Below, one piece after another: positions 43,346-55,639 of a stretch of 64,000 bases of DNA. Within the stretch, counting starts at the first letter, position 1. The number at the start of each line of letters is the position of its first letter. Source of the stretch: Prionace glauca (lineage: Eukaryota; Chordata; Chondrichthyes; Carcharhiniformes; Carcharhinidae); assembly GCA_037974335.1 (NCBI GenBank), contig CM075760.1, positions 50,858,119 to 50,922,118 on the forward strand. The letters run 5' to 3'. The notes beneath the pieces were generated by a model, which worked only from the letters and a program-made list of their open reading frames with translations, made no database searches and was not told the DNA's origin. A program made the position numbers and the translations under genes.

Positions 43346-43700
43346 GCCATCAGCAGCATCGCCCACCTTCCATAAATCAATTTCAGATACACTAATCCTT
43401 ATGAATGAATGGGAAATGGCGAATGAAATTATTTAATTGCGAATGAGTGACAGTTATGCAGTCATTTTAAAAATGACTCCAATTATTCTACAGAGATTTA
43501 TGTGTGGTGATGGGGTGATTACTTGTCAATAAAGCACAAAGGCTGCTGGGTAGCTGCTCCTGATCCTCGGTCTGACTTAATTCAATTTCCCTCTGAATTC
43601 TGGGACAGATTTGATTCTTTGGTGACAGAAAGGCCAAAGTGATTTGAATAAATTTGAATCTTAATAAACGACATTAAATAAACTGCAATTATATGCATAC

Positions 43701-44005
43701 CAAATACAATGCTGAAAATAATATGTTAAATACTTTTTTTTGTGATTTGGAGATTATTAGTAATATTAGCGTCAGGCAATGACCATCTCCAAAAAGAGAA
43801 AATCTATCCATTGCTCCTTGTCATTCAATGATATTACAATACTGAATCTCCCACTATAAACATCGTTAGGGTTACCATTGACTAATTCCTGACTTAACTA
43901 GGTATATAAAAGCTCCGGATGGAATATCGGGTCAGCTTGCTGTGAGTAACCCACCTCCTGACTCCCCAAACCTGTCCACTGTCTACAAGCCACAACTGAG
44001 GATGA
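43701..44005. other. No recognisable gene
   Basis: AT-rich; nothing identified. Confidence 0.4.
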
Positions 44006-44009
44006 AAGA

Positions 44010-44440
44010 GGGTTCTCTCCACTTGCTTGAATAAGTGCAGCTCAAACAACATTCAAGAAGTTTTAATGTATTTAGAACAGAGCAGCCGGCTTGACTGGCA
44101 CAGCATTTCCAAATGCTCACTCTATCCACCACCGACAAACAACAGAAGTATTGTATGCCGTATTCAAGTTTCACTTCAGAAACTGACCAAGACTCCTCGG
44201 CAAAACCTTCCAAATACACGCCTGTTACCATTTGGAAGGATGGGGTAAAAGTTACCTGGGAATATTACCCGTAAATTCCACTCCAAGTCAGTCATATACC
44301 TGATTTGGAAAAATATCGCCCTTCCTTCACAGTTGCTGGAATGAAATGCAAGAACACCGTCTATAACAGCGCGGTGTGAGGACATTCACCACAGATTTCG
44401 CAGCAATTCTCATCACCATCTTATAAGGGCAATTAGTTAT
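44010..44440 (+). repeat. Old interspersed repeat (same family as 29060-29385)
   Basis: AAATTCCACTCCAAGTCAGT, TTGGAAAAATATCGCCCTTC and CTTCACAGTTGCTGGAATGA, ending in TTATAAGGGCAATTAG. A longer but very diverged copy. Confidence 0.55.
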
Positions 44441-45595
44441 GGTAACTTATTCAATATTTAGTTACACATTCTTTGCCTCATTCAATACCCAAAGTTAATG
44501 AATTGCCCTGGACGCCCTTGGCGTCCTGTACATGGGATGTACAGCTGGCCATTCCGCTGCCAAGGCAATGCATCTTTCAGATGACTCACTGAACTTCTCT
44601 CCTTTCTTTCTCTGTCTCAGACTGCAACTAAATCAGATAACTTCTCTTTGCTCTGTCCGTATCCATTAATTCAATTAAACAAGTATCTAGGAGCCAATCG
44701 AGCTCCAAGTTGGAAAGAAAAATCTTTCTTTTTGCTTAAGGCACCTTACGACTGAAAAGATGAAGCAAAAAGTGTCATCAGAGGAAAATTCAGTGCCGGA
44801 AATAGGCCAGTTCACTCACTTAATCTCTCTCCTCGATTTCTGTCACACAACACTGAAAGTTTCTATTTTAGAACACCTCCGAAGAAAAAAAATGCTTTAA
44901 TTTCCCTCCTTTCTATTAGTGATAATCTTCAGTCCATCTTCCCTTCAATAAATTTATGTAAACCCCCATTTTATGTAAACCCCATTATGTAAACCCCATA
45001 TGATCATTTTCTTGGTTCCTTAAAATGGGAATGGAGGTGAATGTAATGCTGAGACCGGCAGCAATCTGTGTGACTGTTCATGATGCTGTCAGAGTGAGTT
45101 CACCCTCACAGGCAGGAAGACTGTTCACGGCGATAACATCAAACTGGTCCCGGTTGTTTCATACTCAGGTAACACAACTTCCTGTTTCATGCTGCGGGTT
45201 CCAAACCACACATCTCACTTCCGAGCAGAAAATAAATCCAGAGACCACAATCTGGTGAGAACATCTGTCAGTGCGGCCTATATCTGCCCACAGAGTCAGG
45301 GCAGAGTCGCACAGATCTCATTGTGGTGACATTTACAAATAAGCCTGATGTAATCCATTCAGAGTTTGCATTCCCGGACGTAACTGGATGGTCAGTGGGA
45401 TATTCACTGAGTTCCCCCGGGTTCTGTGAAGGGAGGGAATGATAGCTGTTATCTTGTATTGTTTGATCATTTTCTCTCCATCTGCTACTTATTTTTTGTT
45501 CCTGGGCCTTTATCTGTCAGCGCTCCATTTTTCTTTCTCCTAACTCTCTCGGTGCCGCTCTCTACTCCTTGTCAGTCTTTTGAACACTTCTATTC
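44441..45595. other. No recognisable gene
   Basis: Contains a short tandem CCCCATTATGTAAACCCCAT (about 44965-45000). The remainder is unassigned. Confidence 0.4.
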
Positions 45596-45599
45596 GTAT

Positions 45600-45830
45600 T
45601 CAAAATCATGAAGCTGTAAGTAGGTTAACTAAAGAGAGAATATTTCAATTGGGAGGACGGTCAGCAACCCATGGGCACAGATTTATTCTACTGAGCAGAG
45701 AGACAGAAATGGGATCATTTACTTTTACACAAGAGTTGTTATGAACTGGAATGAACAGCTTGAAAGGCTGATCGAACCCGATTTCACAGTAACTTTGGAA
45801 AATACATTAGATATACCCTTCATGAGATTA
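45600..45830 (+). mobile_element. LINE C-terminal fragment
   Basis: GGTTAACTAAAGAGAGAATA, GGGCACAGATTTA and TTTACTTTTACACAAGAGTT follow the order of the CR1 C-terminus (RLFPL, RGHSLKI, NFFTQRVV). Strongly decayed. Confidence 0.5.
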
Positions 45831-45979
45831 GAATTTGAGAATGGGACCATTTTGATGGTTCGTCTATATAACTGTCCTAGCATTCGCTTTGTGCCTCTCC
45901 CTATCCTTCATTAAGACTGAATAAAGTACAATTTTTTTACAGCTGCCGTCTTGTGCTAATATCTTTTGACAATAAATGT

Positions 45980-46200
45980 TGTGTGCGTGTATATGCCTAA
46001 ATGTGTGTGTGTGTGTGTGTGTGTGTGTATGCCTAAATGCGTGTGTGTGTTTGTGTGTGTGTGTGAATGTGTGTGTGTGTGTTTGTGTATGCCTAAATGT
46101 GTGTGTATGCCTAAATCTGTGTGTGTATGTGTGTGTGTGAATGTGTGTGTGTGTGTTTGTGTATGCCTAAATGTGTGTGTGTATGTATGTGTGTAATTGC
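45980..46200. repeat. (TG)n with ATGCCTAAATG spacers
   Basis: TG runs broken by a repeated GTATGCCTAAATGTGTGTG unit (six occurrences of GCCTAAAT). No gene. Confidence 0.9.
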
Positions 46201-46618
46201 CAGGAACCATTCCGAAATTCAATTCTATTTACAAGCCAAGGCTTTGAACAAATGAGCATTGGATCGAACAGTGCATTTATTGCACTGTTTTTTTTCATCC
46301 GATGAAGTTTTTCATATTGAGTCCTAATTGTGTCTATATATGTGGAACTGCCTGTAAGAATGAGAAGGAACAGATTGTTTTCTGTTCCTCTGACAGATTC
46401 ATCATTGTTACCTCAGATAACAGAACTTTATGGAGTCCGTTATGATTAAACCCCACTCCCCTCCTTGAGAACAGCAGCTCTTAGTCGGGTGGAGTCAGTC
46501 ACTCCTGCGGTTGCCATGGGATTTCCAATCTGTGTTTGCCACACAAATCCCTGCATCGTTCGTCAATACAAAGAAACCTGCGCCAAGACCCCAGAAATGA
46601 TTGTTTCTTTATATCAGG
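46201..46618. other. No recognisable gene
   Basis: Nothing identified. Confidence 0.4.
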
Positions 46619-46786
46619 TCCCAGTCTGACTCCAGGCCCAGCTGTCTCTGTTAGTGATACACTGGAGCCAGTCATTCACATTGTAATGTTCTAATTCTCA
46701 GCTCCCAGTCTGACTCCAGGCCCAGCTGTCTCTGTCAGTGATACACTGGAGCCAGTCATTCAAATTATAATGTTCTAATTCTCGAT
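46619..46786. repeat. 84-bp tandem duplication
   Basis: CCAGTCTGACTCCAGGCCCA starts at 46621 and again at 46705. The two units differ at a few positions. Confidence 0.92.
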
Positions 46787-47084
46787 TATTATTTTTGGAA
46801 AGCGTTACCCAATCAGTTGTGAATTAAAACCTGTATCTGATGTTGCTTCATTTGACACCTGCTAGTTATTATTGGACAAATTCCTTTTTCTAGAATTATC
46901 ATACGCACAGAAAAAAACTGTTTATTTATACATTATATCATGCTCTGTCTCTCTTACTCTAGAGATCCCATACATTGCTTTATATGACTCTTCCAGTCAG
47001 GTTATGTCATGATTCTGCTAGCATATCTGTCTATATTAGATTAGATACTGTCTCAGTTGTTGCTGCATAATTTTTAATCATTTA
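46787..47084. other. No recognisable gene
   Basis: AT-rich; nothing identified. Confidence 0.35.
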
Positions 47085-47205
47085 TAGGTTGTGGGCAGCA
47101 CTGACATCTGTTGTCCTTCTCTAATTGCCCCTGACAAAGTGGTGATGAGCTGCAATCTTGAATCGCTGCAGTCCATGTTCACCAGGCAATATCACTGTTT
47201 ATATC
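47085..47205 (-). repeat. Old interspersed repeat, reversed copy of the 43125/44010 family
   Basis: CTCTAATTGCCCCTGACAAA and GCAATCTTGAATCGCTGCAG with GTCCATGTTCACC are the reverse of the family's 3' end. Confidence 0.5.
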
Positions 47206-47935
47206 ATAAGGTTTGGCCACCCTTATGATGCACCTGATCCTGATTCATCGTATTACCGAGATTGTACAACCTATACACAGTAGAAAGTATATAGGATGGT
47301 TACCACGGAATTGGTGAATATAACGGTTAAACAGGAATATTGCTCCTTCTCTGGAGATTGCAGATGTTTCAATCCTTTGTATCAATAAGAATAAGAAGGC
47401 TGAGAATTACAGGTGTATCGTGTCGTGCCAAAAGAAGTTAAACGCTGTTTCACTGCCATCTCCTGGACGAGCTTTGCTATTGCAGGTGTTGTGAAATGCT
47501 GATTTCAGTTGCTGTTTCTTATTCTTTCATGGGCTGTATACCCAGCTGGTAAGGCCAGCATATATTGGCAATCGCTAATACCTTGAATTTGCTGGTTTTC
47601 TAGACCATCATAGAAGGCACGTAATCGCCAATCGCCAGGGTATTAGAGAATCTGATATATTTCTCGTCATAACGGCAATTAAGGAAACGAGCTTTACATT
47701 CAAAATTGTAATTGTATTTTAAAACCTGTTGTATTTGGATTTGAATATCTGTCTTGAGAAATTTGCCTATCCTTGGAATTACTCTCGCAGAGATATTACC
47801 TTTATTGCCACTGTCTCCCTTTCAACATTGATAAAGTATTTAGAGCAGCGAAGAAGGTCATTTTGAAGCGTCATGTCTGTGTTGGCCTTTTAAAGGAGGA
47901 ATTCATCCAATATCACTCTGTACCCCACAGTCTAG
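47206..47935. other. No recognisable gene
   Basis: Nothing identified. Confidence 0.35.
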
Positions 47936-50665
47936 CATTTTGTTCATTTTCAGACAATTATCCAATCCAATTTTGAAACCATTAATTGGCGCTGCCTGCA
48001 CCACACTCTCAAACAGCACATTCCAGATCTGGATCACTCACTGTCTGAAAATGTTTTTCGTGATGTCTCCATGCTTCTTTCACCAAATTACTTCAACCCG
48101 CGCCCTCTGTGTCAAGATCCTTCTGCCATTGAGAGTTTCCCTCTAACTAAACTGTCAACACCCCTCAGGATTCTGATTGTCTCATTAAAGTCACATCAGC
48201 AACTTCCTGTTAAGGAAATTAGTTCGAACCTCTCCAAAATATTTTCGTCGCCGAAGTTTCTGATCTCTGGAATTATTCTCGTGTTTTACGTTACACCCAG
48301 CCTATTGACTTTACATTCTGCGTGAGTTCGGTGCCGAAAATTGGACCGAATTTTTCGGTTGATGATTTTCAAAGCGTTTTCTACAAATTTAGCACAACTT
48401 CCTTGCTTCTGTATTCTTTTCCCCAATAGACAAAAACTATTGACTTTTTTGTTTAACGCTGTCTCAACCTGTCTTACATCATGAATGATTTATACACAAA
48501 TTCACTCAAGTCCCTCGGCGTCTATATTCACTTTCGTAGCGTTTTCATCATTTCCATTTGTCTCTTCACATTCTGCTGAACAAAACTGATCTTGTTACTT
48601 TTCTCTGCAATAAATCAAATATGCGAATTACTCGTCCATTCAACCAATCAGTTCTTTTTGCCCCGCCACCATTTACCTTAAATCAGCATCCACTGCTCTC
48701 CAACCTTTCCCCCAATGTGCCGATTATCTCCAAGCTGATTCCCCAATTTCCTTCTAATCATTTATATATCTATGACAAACAGCAAAGGTACCAGAACTGA
48801 TCCCTGAGCCACAACATTCCATTCAGAAATGCACACTTGCACAGCGACACTCTGTTTTCTATGACCGACCCAGTTCTCCATCCACCTAGCCAGCTCACCT
48901 CTGATCTCATTTTACTGCACCTTCTGTACCAGTCTGCCATGCGGGACCTTGTCTGAGGATTTATTGGAGTCCATGTTGAATAATATCCCTATCCTCATCA
49001 ATCAACTTCATCACTTCCTCGAAAAAACTCGATCAAGTTAGTGAGAAACGATAGGGCCTTCAAAAAAGAAACATGTTGCCTCCCACGACTACATCCATTT
49101 ATTTCCAAGTGGGTTTAAATCCTGTCTTCAATAATTTCCCGACCACTGACATAAGGCTCACTGGCCTGTGTTTACCTGTTTTTTTGTTGCTATTCTTCCT
49201 AAACAAAAATCAGCTCCAATCTTCGTGCTTCCCCTGTAGCTAGTGATGATACAAAGATTTCTCTCAAGGCCCCAGCAATTTTCTCCTGGCCTGTCTCAGT
49301 ATTCTGCAATATATCACATCAGGCCCTGGGGACTTGTCTACCTTACTGTTTCTCACGAACACCAATATCCCCTCCTTTTTTTCTCAAAATGACTCAAACT
49401 ATCTTTGCATCCTTTCCCAGACTCATCATGCACTAAGTCCTTCTCTTTAGCGAATACTGATGTAAAGTATTTAATCCCTCGCCATTTCCCTGGTTCCACG
49501 CATAGAATCCCTCACCTGTCCTCGAGTGTGCCAGCCCTCTCCCTGGCTAACCTTTGTCCTTTATGCATATGTCAAACGCAGGATGGAGGATTTTCCTCCA
49601 TCCTGCGGCCAAATAATTTTCGTGACCCCTTTTCGCCCTCCTTACTCTTTACCAAAGTTTCTTTTTCTTGTATTCCATAATTGCTTTGTGTCTTCCTAGG
49701 CTAGAAAAAAATCTTCCTTTTTCACTTTGACTAGGCTCATAATTTATCTCATTTTACAATGTTTCCAAAATTTGCCATACCTATCCTTCATCCTCATTGG
49801 AATGTGCCAGTCCGGAATTGCTATCAACTTGCACTTCATAGCCTCCCAGTGCCAGATGTTGATTTGCTCTCAAACATCTGCCCCAATCTACATTCTTCAG
49901 TTTCTGCCTAATATTGTTATAATTAGCCTTCGCCCAGTGTAGATCTTCACTTGAGTATTACGCTTACCTTTCTCTGTCCGTACCTTAATGCTTACTGAGT
50001 TGTGGTCTCTGTTCCCCAACTGCTCCCTCACCGAAATGTCGACCACCTGTCCAGGCTGATTCCCTATTACCAGGTCCAGTTCAGCCGCTTCCCTAGCTGG
50101 ACTATCTATATAATGTTTCAAGAAACCCTCCTGGATGCTCCTTACAAACATTGCCCCATCCACACACTGAGCACAAAATGAGTCCCTGTCAATTTTGAGG
50201 AAGTTAACTCTCCCACCACAACAATCCTGTTACTTTAACACCTTGTCAAAATCTCATTCATACCTGTTTCTTAATCTCCCGCTGGTTGTTGGGAGGCCAA
50301 TAGAAAATGTCGCATCTTGTGACTACAGCCTTCCTATTCCCGCACTCTACCCATACTGCCTCGCTGTACAAGCCATGCGAACTACATTGGGTGCAGTCCT
50401 CCTGCAGTACTGCTGCAATATTCTCCCTACCAGTCTTGAAAATGTCCCTCCCCGTTACATCACTCTCTATCCTGCTTGAATCATCTGTATCCTTGTACGT
50501 TAAACTGTCATTCCTCTCCTTTCCTTAACCAAGTCTCTGTAATAGCAGCAACCTCACAGTTCCAAGAACGAATCCAAGCTCTACGTCCATCAGCCTTACC
50601 TGTTACACTTCTTGTATTGAAACAAATGCATTTCAGTCTGCCAGACCCTCTTTAATTAGGAGCTC
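47936..50665 (-). mobile_element. Long, old CR1-clade LINE (decayed, most of ORF2)
   Basis: Minus strand, colinear with the young LINE in order: C-terminus near 48000, RT palm near 48700-49000 (antisense of GTGTCATCAG/ADDT region), RT start near 49330 (antisense of SPGP), endonuclease end at 50163-49940 (RSIQEGFLKHYIDSPAREAA, then ELDLVIGNQPGQVVD) and the 5' endonuclease near 50480-50660. Many indels. About 2.7 kb, so nearly full ORF2 length, and much older than the copies at 1 and 34237. Confidence 0.75.
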
Positions 50666-50744
50666 TTTCTCTGAGTCTTACTGGCCCTGTTCTCTCGTTC
50701 CACTTCAACTAATTCACCTTTGCTTTATTCCCCTCTCCCTGGCA

Positions 50745-50905
50745 GATTTCCTTTCCTAAAGGACATTAGTGAAAACAATTGGTCCTTTCGACAATCAAAA
50801 ATGGTTTTATGGTCATCAGTAGATTTTTATTTCCAGACAATTTTATTTAATTCAAATTCCATCAGCTGCAGTTTCGGGATTCGTACCTAGAACATTAACA
50901 ACATC
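50745..50905 (-). mobile_element. tRNA-derived SINE (second family), copy 2
   Basis: Plus-strand view: GCAGATTTCCTTTCCTAAAG and GACATTAGTG, ATGGTCATCAGTAGATTTTT, AATTCAAATTCCATCAGCTG, and the degenerate B box TTTCGGGATTCGTACC. Confidence 0.72.
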
Positions 50906-51285
50906 AGGAATGCTTCGTGAAGCTATGGCATCAGCAGGAGCTACTCAGAAAATTCCCTCAGTTTTCCTTCCAAGGACTTTTCAACAACCAGTGCTTCCGT
51001 TTGTCCCACGTCACTTTCTGAACTGTAATGTCTGGTCAACACCTACCCAACTGAACATGGCAGTATGGAACGGGTAGTAAGGGACACAAGACACTGCAAC
51101 ATCTCTCTATCCACTTCCCTAAACTCCCTCACTTTCCCCAACTCTCAGCGTAGCACGCTCTGCAGCTTACGTCTGTGGAGATCCCTCAATAGCAGATTTC
51201 ACAGGCCTCAGTTCCGTAGTTTATATTTGACTATGTCCAACTCATTCATCAATTTTAAGTTATTACACCCCTCCACCTCTAGGTC
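50906..51285. other. No recognisable gene
   Basis: Nothing identified. Confidence 0.35.
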
Positions 51286-51289
51286 TGAG

Positions 51290-52780
51290 TAACCGCCGAG
51301 GGCTGACGGCCTTGGAAGCCTTTGTTTGGAATTTCAATGCTGGGTCCGTTTCCTCCTGCTCAGCCTCAGTGGGGTTCAGCAGACCCGAGCTCGCCTCTTC
51401 CACCATGAGCGTTGTGGCCCGAGTTCCCTTTATCGGGAGACAATGTGGTCGAGATTCGAAGCCCACTGTTTCCATTTCAACTCCGAGTTTCTCACTGGTG
51501 GAGATGGAGAGCAGGAGCCGGAGTGCCTGGGATTCTTTCCAAAGTTCCGGATGTGCTGGGAATTGATTTTCCCTGCATGTCTTGGGGTTTCATGGTTTGT
51601 AGATGTTTGAAACATTCCCGTAGGATGGCATCTCCCAAGCTGACTTGAGAGGAAACTGGCCCTGTTCCTGACCTGTACGTGCCTCAGAACCACGCGGATC
51701 CATTGCCATGATTCTTAACTAATCGCCTAACAACTGCTTTTAAGTGCCTGTCCCAGTTGATGGGAACGGTTCTGGGTGTCAGCTCCCTCCCCCGGAAAAT
51801 CAGACTTAACTTTGGGAAGTGTGATCATGAGCAACTCTACTTGGGCTATTCCATTTGTTGAGGTGGGGGGGGGGGAGTGGTGATTGGGGGCATGTTGTCC
51901 TGCAATTGAAGAGAAATCTGGATAGTTTGCTGTCAACGGAGGCTGTGGGATGGTTTTTTGAACCTGTTTTTAGTGTTTGGGCCACTCTTTCTGCCAGGCT
52001 GCTGGATGAGGGTAATATGGGCACTGTCCGAACGCGTTAAATTCTGTTCAACTTCATGCAATGCACAAATTCCTGGCTCATAAAGGGTGGTCCATTTTCA
52101 GAAACCAACACCTGCGGAATCCCGGGTGTCAAGAAAGAGGCATGAAATTCCTGCACTCTTGTCTTTGTGTTTGATTGACTCACCCTGTGTACGGCCATTC
52201 ACTTTGAATCAGCATCTATCATCATCAGGAACTTAGACCCCATGAACGGTCCGGCACTGTCCATGTGCAGCCACGTCTACGGCCGTTCCAGCCATTCCCA
52301 AGTGTGAAGAGTAGTGACTGGTGACATTCGTCCCTTGTTGACATTGCCAACACTGACCCACAACCAAATTCCTGTATTCATACCTGGCCACAGACGTGGC
52401 AATTTGGAGGTTCTTCAGTTTGTCACTCCTGGGTGGCCATGATTACCGCGAGGATGGGATGGTGAACCTTGGCTGAGGATGACACTCTTAAACCCCATAA
52501 GAGTGTGCCATCTTTCACAGTCAGCTGCTCTCTGCCACTCCAATATGGGTGTAATTCAGGCTGTAACGGCCTTTTGGTTTTCCCCATCCGCGCTCGCTGC
52601 TTCAGTTTATTGAGGACTGGGTAATTTTGTATCCATAGCCGAATATTATTGGCTGCCACTGGGAAAGTTTTGAAAAAGTTCATGATTACAGTCTCTTCCA
52701 TTGGGGATATGACCAGTGTCCGTTAATTGTAGCCAACTCAAGGCATCTGCCTTTGCAACTGTGCCGCCTAGTTGCCCATG
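51290..52780 (-). mobile_element. Ty3/gypsy-type retrotransposon fossil (internal part, pol)
   Basis: Fossil on the minus strand. Parts recognised, 5' to 3': end of the RNase H region and the linker before integrase (about 52780-52420), integrase zinc-binding and core region (about 52420-52050), and the integrase C-terminus with downstream sequence (about 52000-51300). It is broken, with many breaks, and I saw no terminal repeats. It looks old. It is not joined to any open gene. Confidence 0.65.
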
Positions 52781-52782
52781 TT

Positions 52783-53003
52783 CAGAGGGCAATTAAGTGT
52801 CAACCACATTGCTGTGGCCCTTCCCTAGGACACTGATAAACCAGATGGGTCTTTCTGAAAATGGGCAATGTTTTTTATGGTCACGAGATATATTTATTCA
52901 AGTTCCACCTTCTGCAGTGATGTGATCGAAACCCGTGTGCCCAGAACATTACATGAGTTTCTGTATTAATGCTCTGGTGATAAAACCACCAGTCCATCAC
53001 ATC
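52783..53003 (-). mobile_element. tRNA-derived SINE (second family), copy 3
   Basis: Plus-strand view: GAGGGCAATTAAGTGTCAAC, CAGATGGGTCTTTCTGAAAA, TTCAAGTTCCACCTTCTGCA, and B box GATCGAAACCC. It ends near GGTGATAAAACCACCAG. Confidence 0.72.
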
Positions 53004-53159
53004 CACACCTGAGTGTACACGCCCTGAATTCTGGTTACCCTGACACACCATATTATATATGTCTGCAGGGTTCCCGGATTGGACAGCATTAACCGCCTCA
53101 ATCAGGGAGCTAATCTTCCAAAGCTCCACCTGATGATTATCGTTAAAGTCCTTAAATAT

Positions 53160-53915
53160 ATTTCTCTGCCTCTTTCTATGTTTCTTGTGGCTCTCTCTCT
53201 GCCACTCTTTCTCTGTGTCTCTCTGTGCCTCTGACTCTCTCAATGTTTCACTCTGCCTTTTGCTGTCTCCCCGCCTCTTCCCCACTCTCCCTCTTTCTAC
53301 CCTCTTCCTCTGTCTTTCCTGCCCCCCCCCACCTCAGTGTCACTCTCCTTCTCCCACTCCCTGTCCCTCTTTTACTTATTTGTCTGTCTGCCTCCCCCAC
53401 CTCACTCTGACTTTTGTTCTTGCTTTGTCCATTGTACTTTTTCAGTCTCACTCTTTCCCATTTGTTCCTGTTCTGTGTCTCTATATCTCTGTTTCTATCT
53501 GTCTCTGGCTATTTCCCTCTGCCTCACTTTTTGTCTCCCGCTTCCCCCCTTGTCTCCCTCTCCTTCTCTTATTACAACCTCCAATCTGTCTTCCTCTGTC
53601 TCCCTTTCTCATTCCCTGTGTATCTCCCTCGCCATTTTCCTCACTATTTCTGTCTGTCTCGTTCTGTGAGATTCTTTCTTTGTCTCTCTTTTTTCTGTCT
53701 GTCTCGTTCTGTGAGATTCTTTCTTTGTCTCTCTTTTTTCTGTCTGTCTCCCTGTTTATTTTCCTGTACCTGTTAGAAACGCTTTCAAATTCTGTTGCTC
53801 TCCAAGTCTTTGTCCCTTTCCCTCTCTGTGCCACTCTCTGCCTATCAATCTCACTGTTGCTAACATTGTCCTCTCTCTCTATCTTTCACTCTTTCTATCT
53901 CTGTGAGGCTGTTTG
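53160..53915. repeat. CT-rich low-complexity block with a 45-bp tandem repeat
   Basis: CTCTGTCTCTC-type sequence. The unit TGTCTGTCTCGTTCTGTGAG recurs at 53651 and 53696, with a partial third at 53741 (period 45). Long open frames here are by-products. Confidence 0.85.
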
Positions 53916-53976
53916 GTGATTTACAGTTTGAATGCCCAATAGGAAGAGTCAGAGGTCTTGTTGTTGTCATTTCCTC

Positions 53977-54832
53977 TCAGGCTGTATTGAGATGAAAAAT
54001 TGCAGTAAGGGGATATTTCAATAGATTTTTTAGCTGCTGCCTGAAGTGAGTTTGTGTCACGGCGTAAATAACAGTATTTGTACAGCAACTTGTGAGTTGC
54101 AGCATGAAGCCCAATTCCATAACAAAAAAATCTAGTGTGAAATGATAGCCCAAATCATACATGCGATTCCATACTGAATAAGCCATGAATATTGACCATA
54201 AGAGGATGAAATTGGCTGAGATAACAAGTAGCAAAATGATGGATTTCCTTCGACTCTCCATCTCTGGGTCTCTGGGATCCTCCCCGCTGCTGTGAGCCCG
54301 GAGTCTCCTGCGGGCTCTGCTGCTCACTAAAATGGGACACATGGGGTTAGAATGTAGTGGAGGAACTCAATTGTTCCCCAGGTCAGAGATTCCACAACAT
54401 CACCTGTGAAATCACAAAACCAGGGGAGGTTCCGCAGCCAATATGTATTTAATAACATAAAATACCAGATAATGTTCTTTAAACAGCTCAGCACCATCAC
54501 TGTTCCCAGAACCATAGCCGCCGATTTCTCAGTGCAATATTTACTTTTCAGCTTGGGGCAGGAAATGGCAACAAATCGATCAAAAGTGAAAGTGACGGTG
54601 AACCAGACAGAACAGTCGGTGGCTGCACAAAGCAGGACGGCGTGGATGTTACACACGGGGAGCGAGCGCACGAAATAAAAGTGTTCCTGATAAACAATGG
54701 GAATGTGTCTCAATATCAGGTCGAGGATAACGACCAGCAGATCCCCCACTGACATGGCCACCAGGTAACGAGTGACACATTTGGTCAGACCACAGTTTCT
54801 GCTCGTCAGTGTCACAATTGTGATTATGTTCA
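53977..54832 (-). pseudogene. GPR139-like GPCR exon-2 pseudogene (deletion in helix 5)
   Basis: The exon starts after CCCTGACAG, with TG completing a codon in the same phase as the intact genes. Helix 1 end NIITIVTL, helix 2 RYLVAMSVGDLLVVIL, helix 3 CSVWFTVTFTFDRFVAI, helix 4 AAMVLGTVMVLSCL. After TPCVP about 40 nt are missing compared with the gene at 57485-56575, removing most of helix 5 and shifting the frame. The second frame resumes at ILVSSRARRRLRAHS, helix 6 SANFILLWSIFMAYSVW, helix 7 SCCTNTVIYAVTQTHF, stop at 53977. It is more diverged than the two intact genes. No first exon was found. Confidence 0.85.
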
Positions 54833-54944
54833 CTGTCAGGGAGGGAAATACAGAATAAAATTAGATACGATTCAATGGAAAAAATTTCCAATTAGACTGA
54901 CGATGTGTTAAAATAAAAAAAATACACACACACAACAATTTGAT

Positions 54945-55135
54945 TTTTTTTTAAACCAGCACGTATTTTGGAGTGTGAGAGGAAAGTGGAACATCTGGAG
55001 TAAACCTGTACAGACACAGAGAAAATGTACAAAGTCAACACAGACAGTGACCCAAAACTGGAACTGAACAGAGGTCCGTGATGCTGTGAGTCAGCAGTAC
55101 TAACCACCCTGCCACCGTAGTGCTCCTAGGTAGCG
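54945..55135 (-). mobile_element. V-SINE (HE1-like), 3'-truncated
   Basis: Reverse complement: head GGTGGCAGGGTGGTTAGTAC near 55125, tRNA-like region, and the core with TTTACTCCAGATGTTCCACT and CTCACACTCCAAAATACGTG. It stops at a T-rich stretch near 54945. Confidence 0.72.
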
Positions 55136-55635
55136 ACACAAAGGTTAACCTTTGGGAGAGAGCTTTCTGGGGAGTCCTCAACATTGTCCCTCACTCAGCT
55201 ACAGGTAAATAGCCCTCTACCTGTGAAGGATTTGGAGGGTAAGCAGGATGAGGCAGGAAACCCTAACAGAAGATCTGGAGTGGAGTCCTGTAGGTGTTCA
55301 TCTGTTGTCTCTCAGACAGCTCACTGACAACTCCCACAACAGAGCTGGTGCCAAATAGTGCTTGTTTGACCCTTTCCTCTGGACAATACTAATAGTTGGC
55401 AGAGGGAGAACCAGATGCCTTGACAGCACAGAATCTCTGTTGTATTTTCATCTCCTTGAGTCCTCTCTCGGCAGGAAGGTTGCCAATGTATGGCACCAGG
55501 TAAAAACTCAAACAAAGGCTAGTACCAAAGGAAAAGCCAAGCAGGCTGACTAATGACTCTCGTCTGGTGACACCAAAATTCAATATTATGAAATGTATCA
55601 AAAAGTTAGTCATGGCATGAATCAGTTCCTAATTA
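55136..55635. other. No recognisable gene
   Basis: Nothing identified. Confidence 0.35.
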
Positions 55636-55639
55636 CCCT

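Larger units (their letters stand above)
41990..43700. repeat. Diverged direct duplication around the inverted repeat
   Basis: The block at 42250-42420 (GCGCAGAGGCTGCT, then ATCCTCGGTC, then AATTCAATTTCCCGCTGAAT and TTCTGGGACA) recurs at 43505-43640 (AAGGCTGCTGGG, ATCCTCGGTC, AATTCAATTTCCCTCTGAAT, TTCTGGGACA). The left copy is interrupted by the right arm of the inverted repeat. Confidence 0.65.

Noticed and set aside
53185-53919. Open frame of 244 codons
   Set aside because: CT-rich low complexity, open in several frames.
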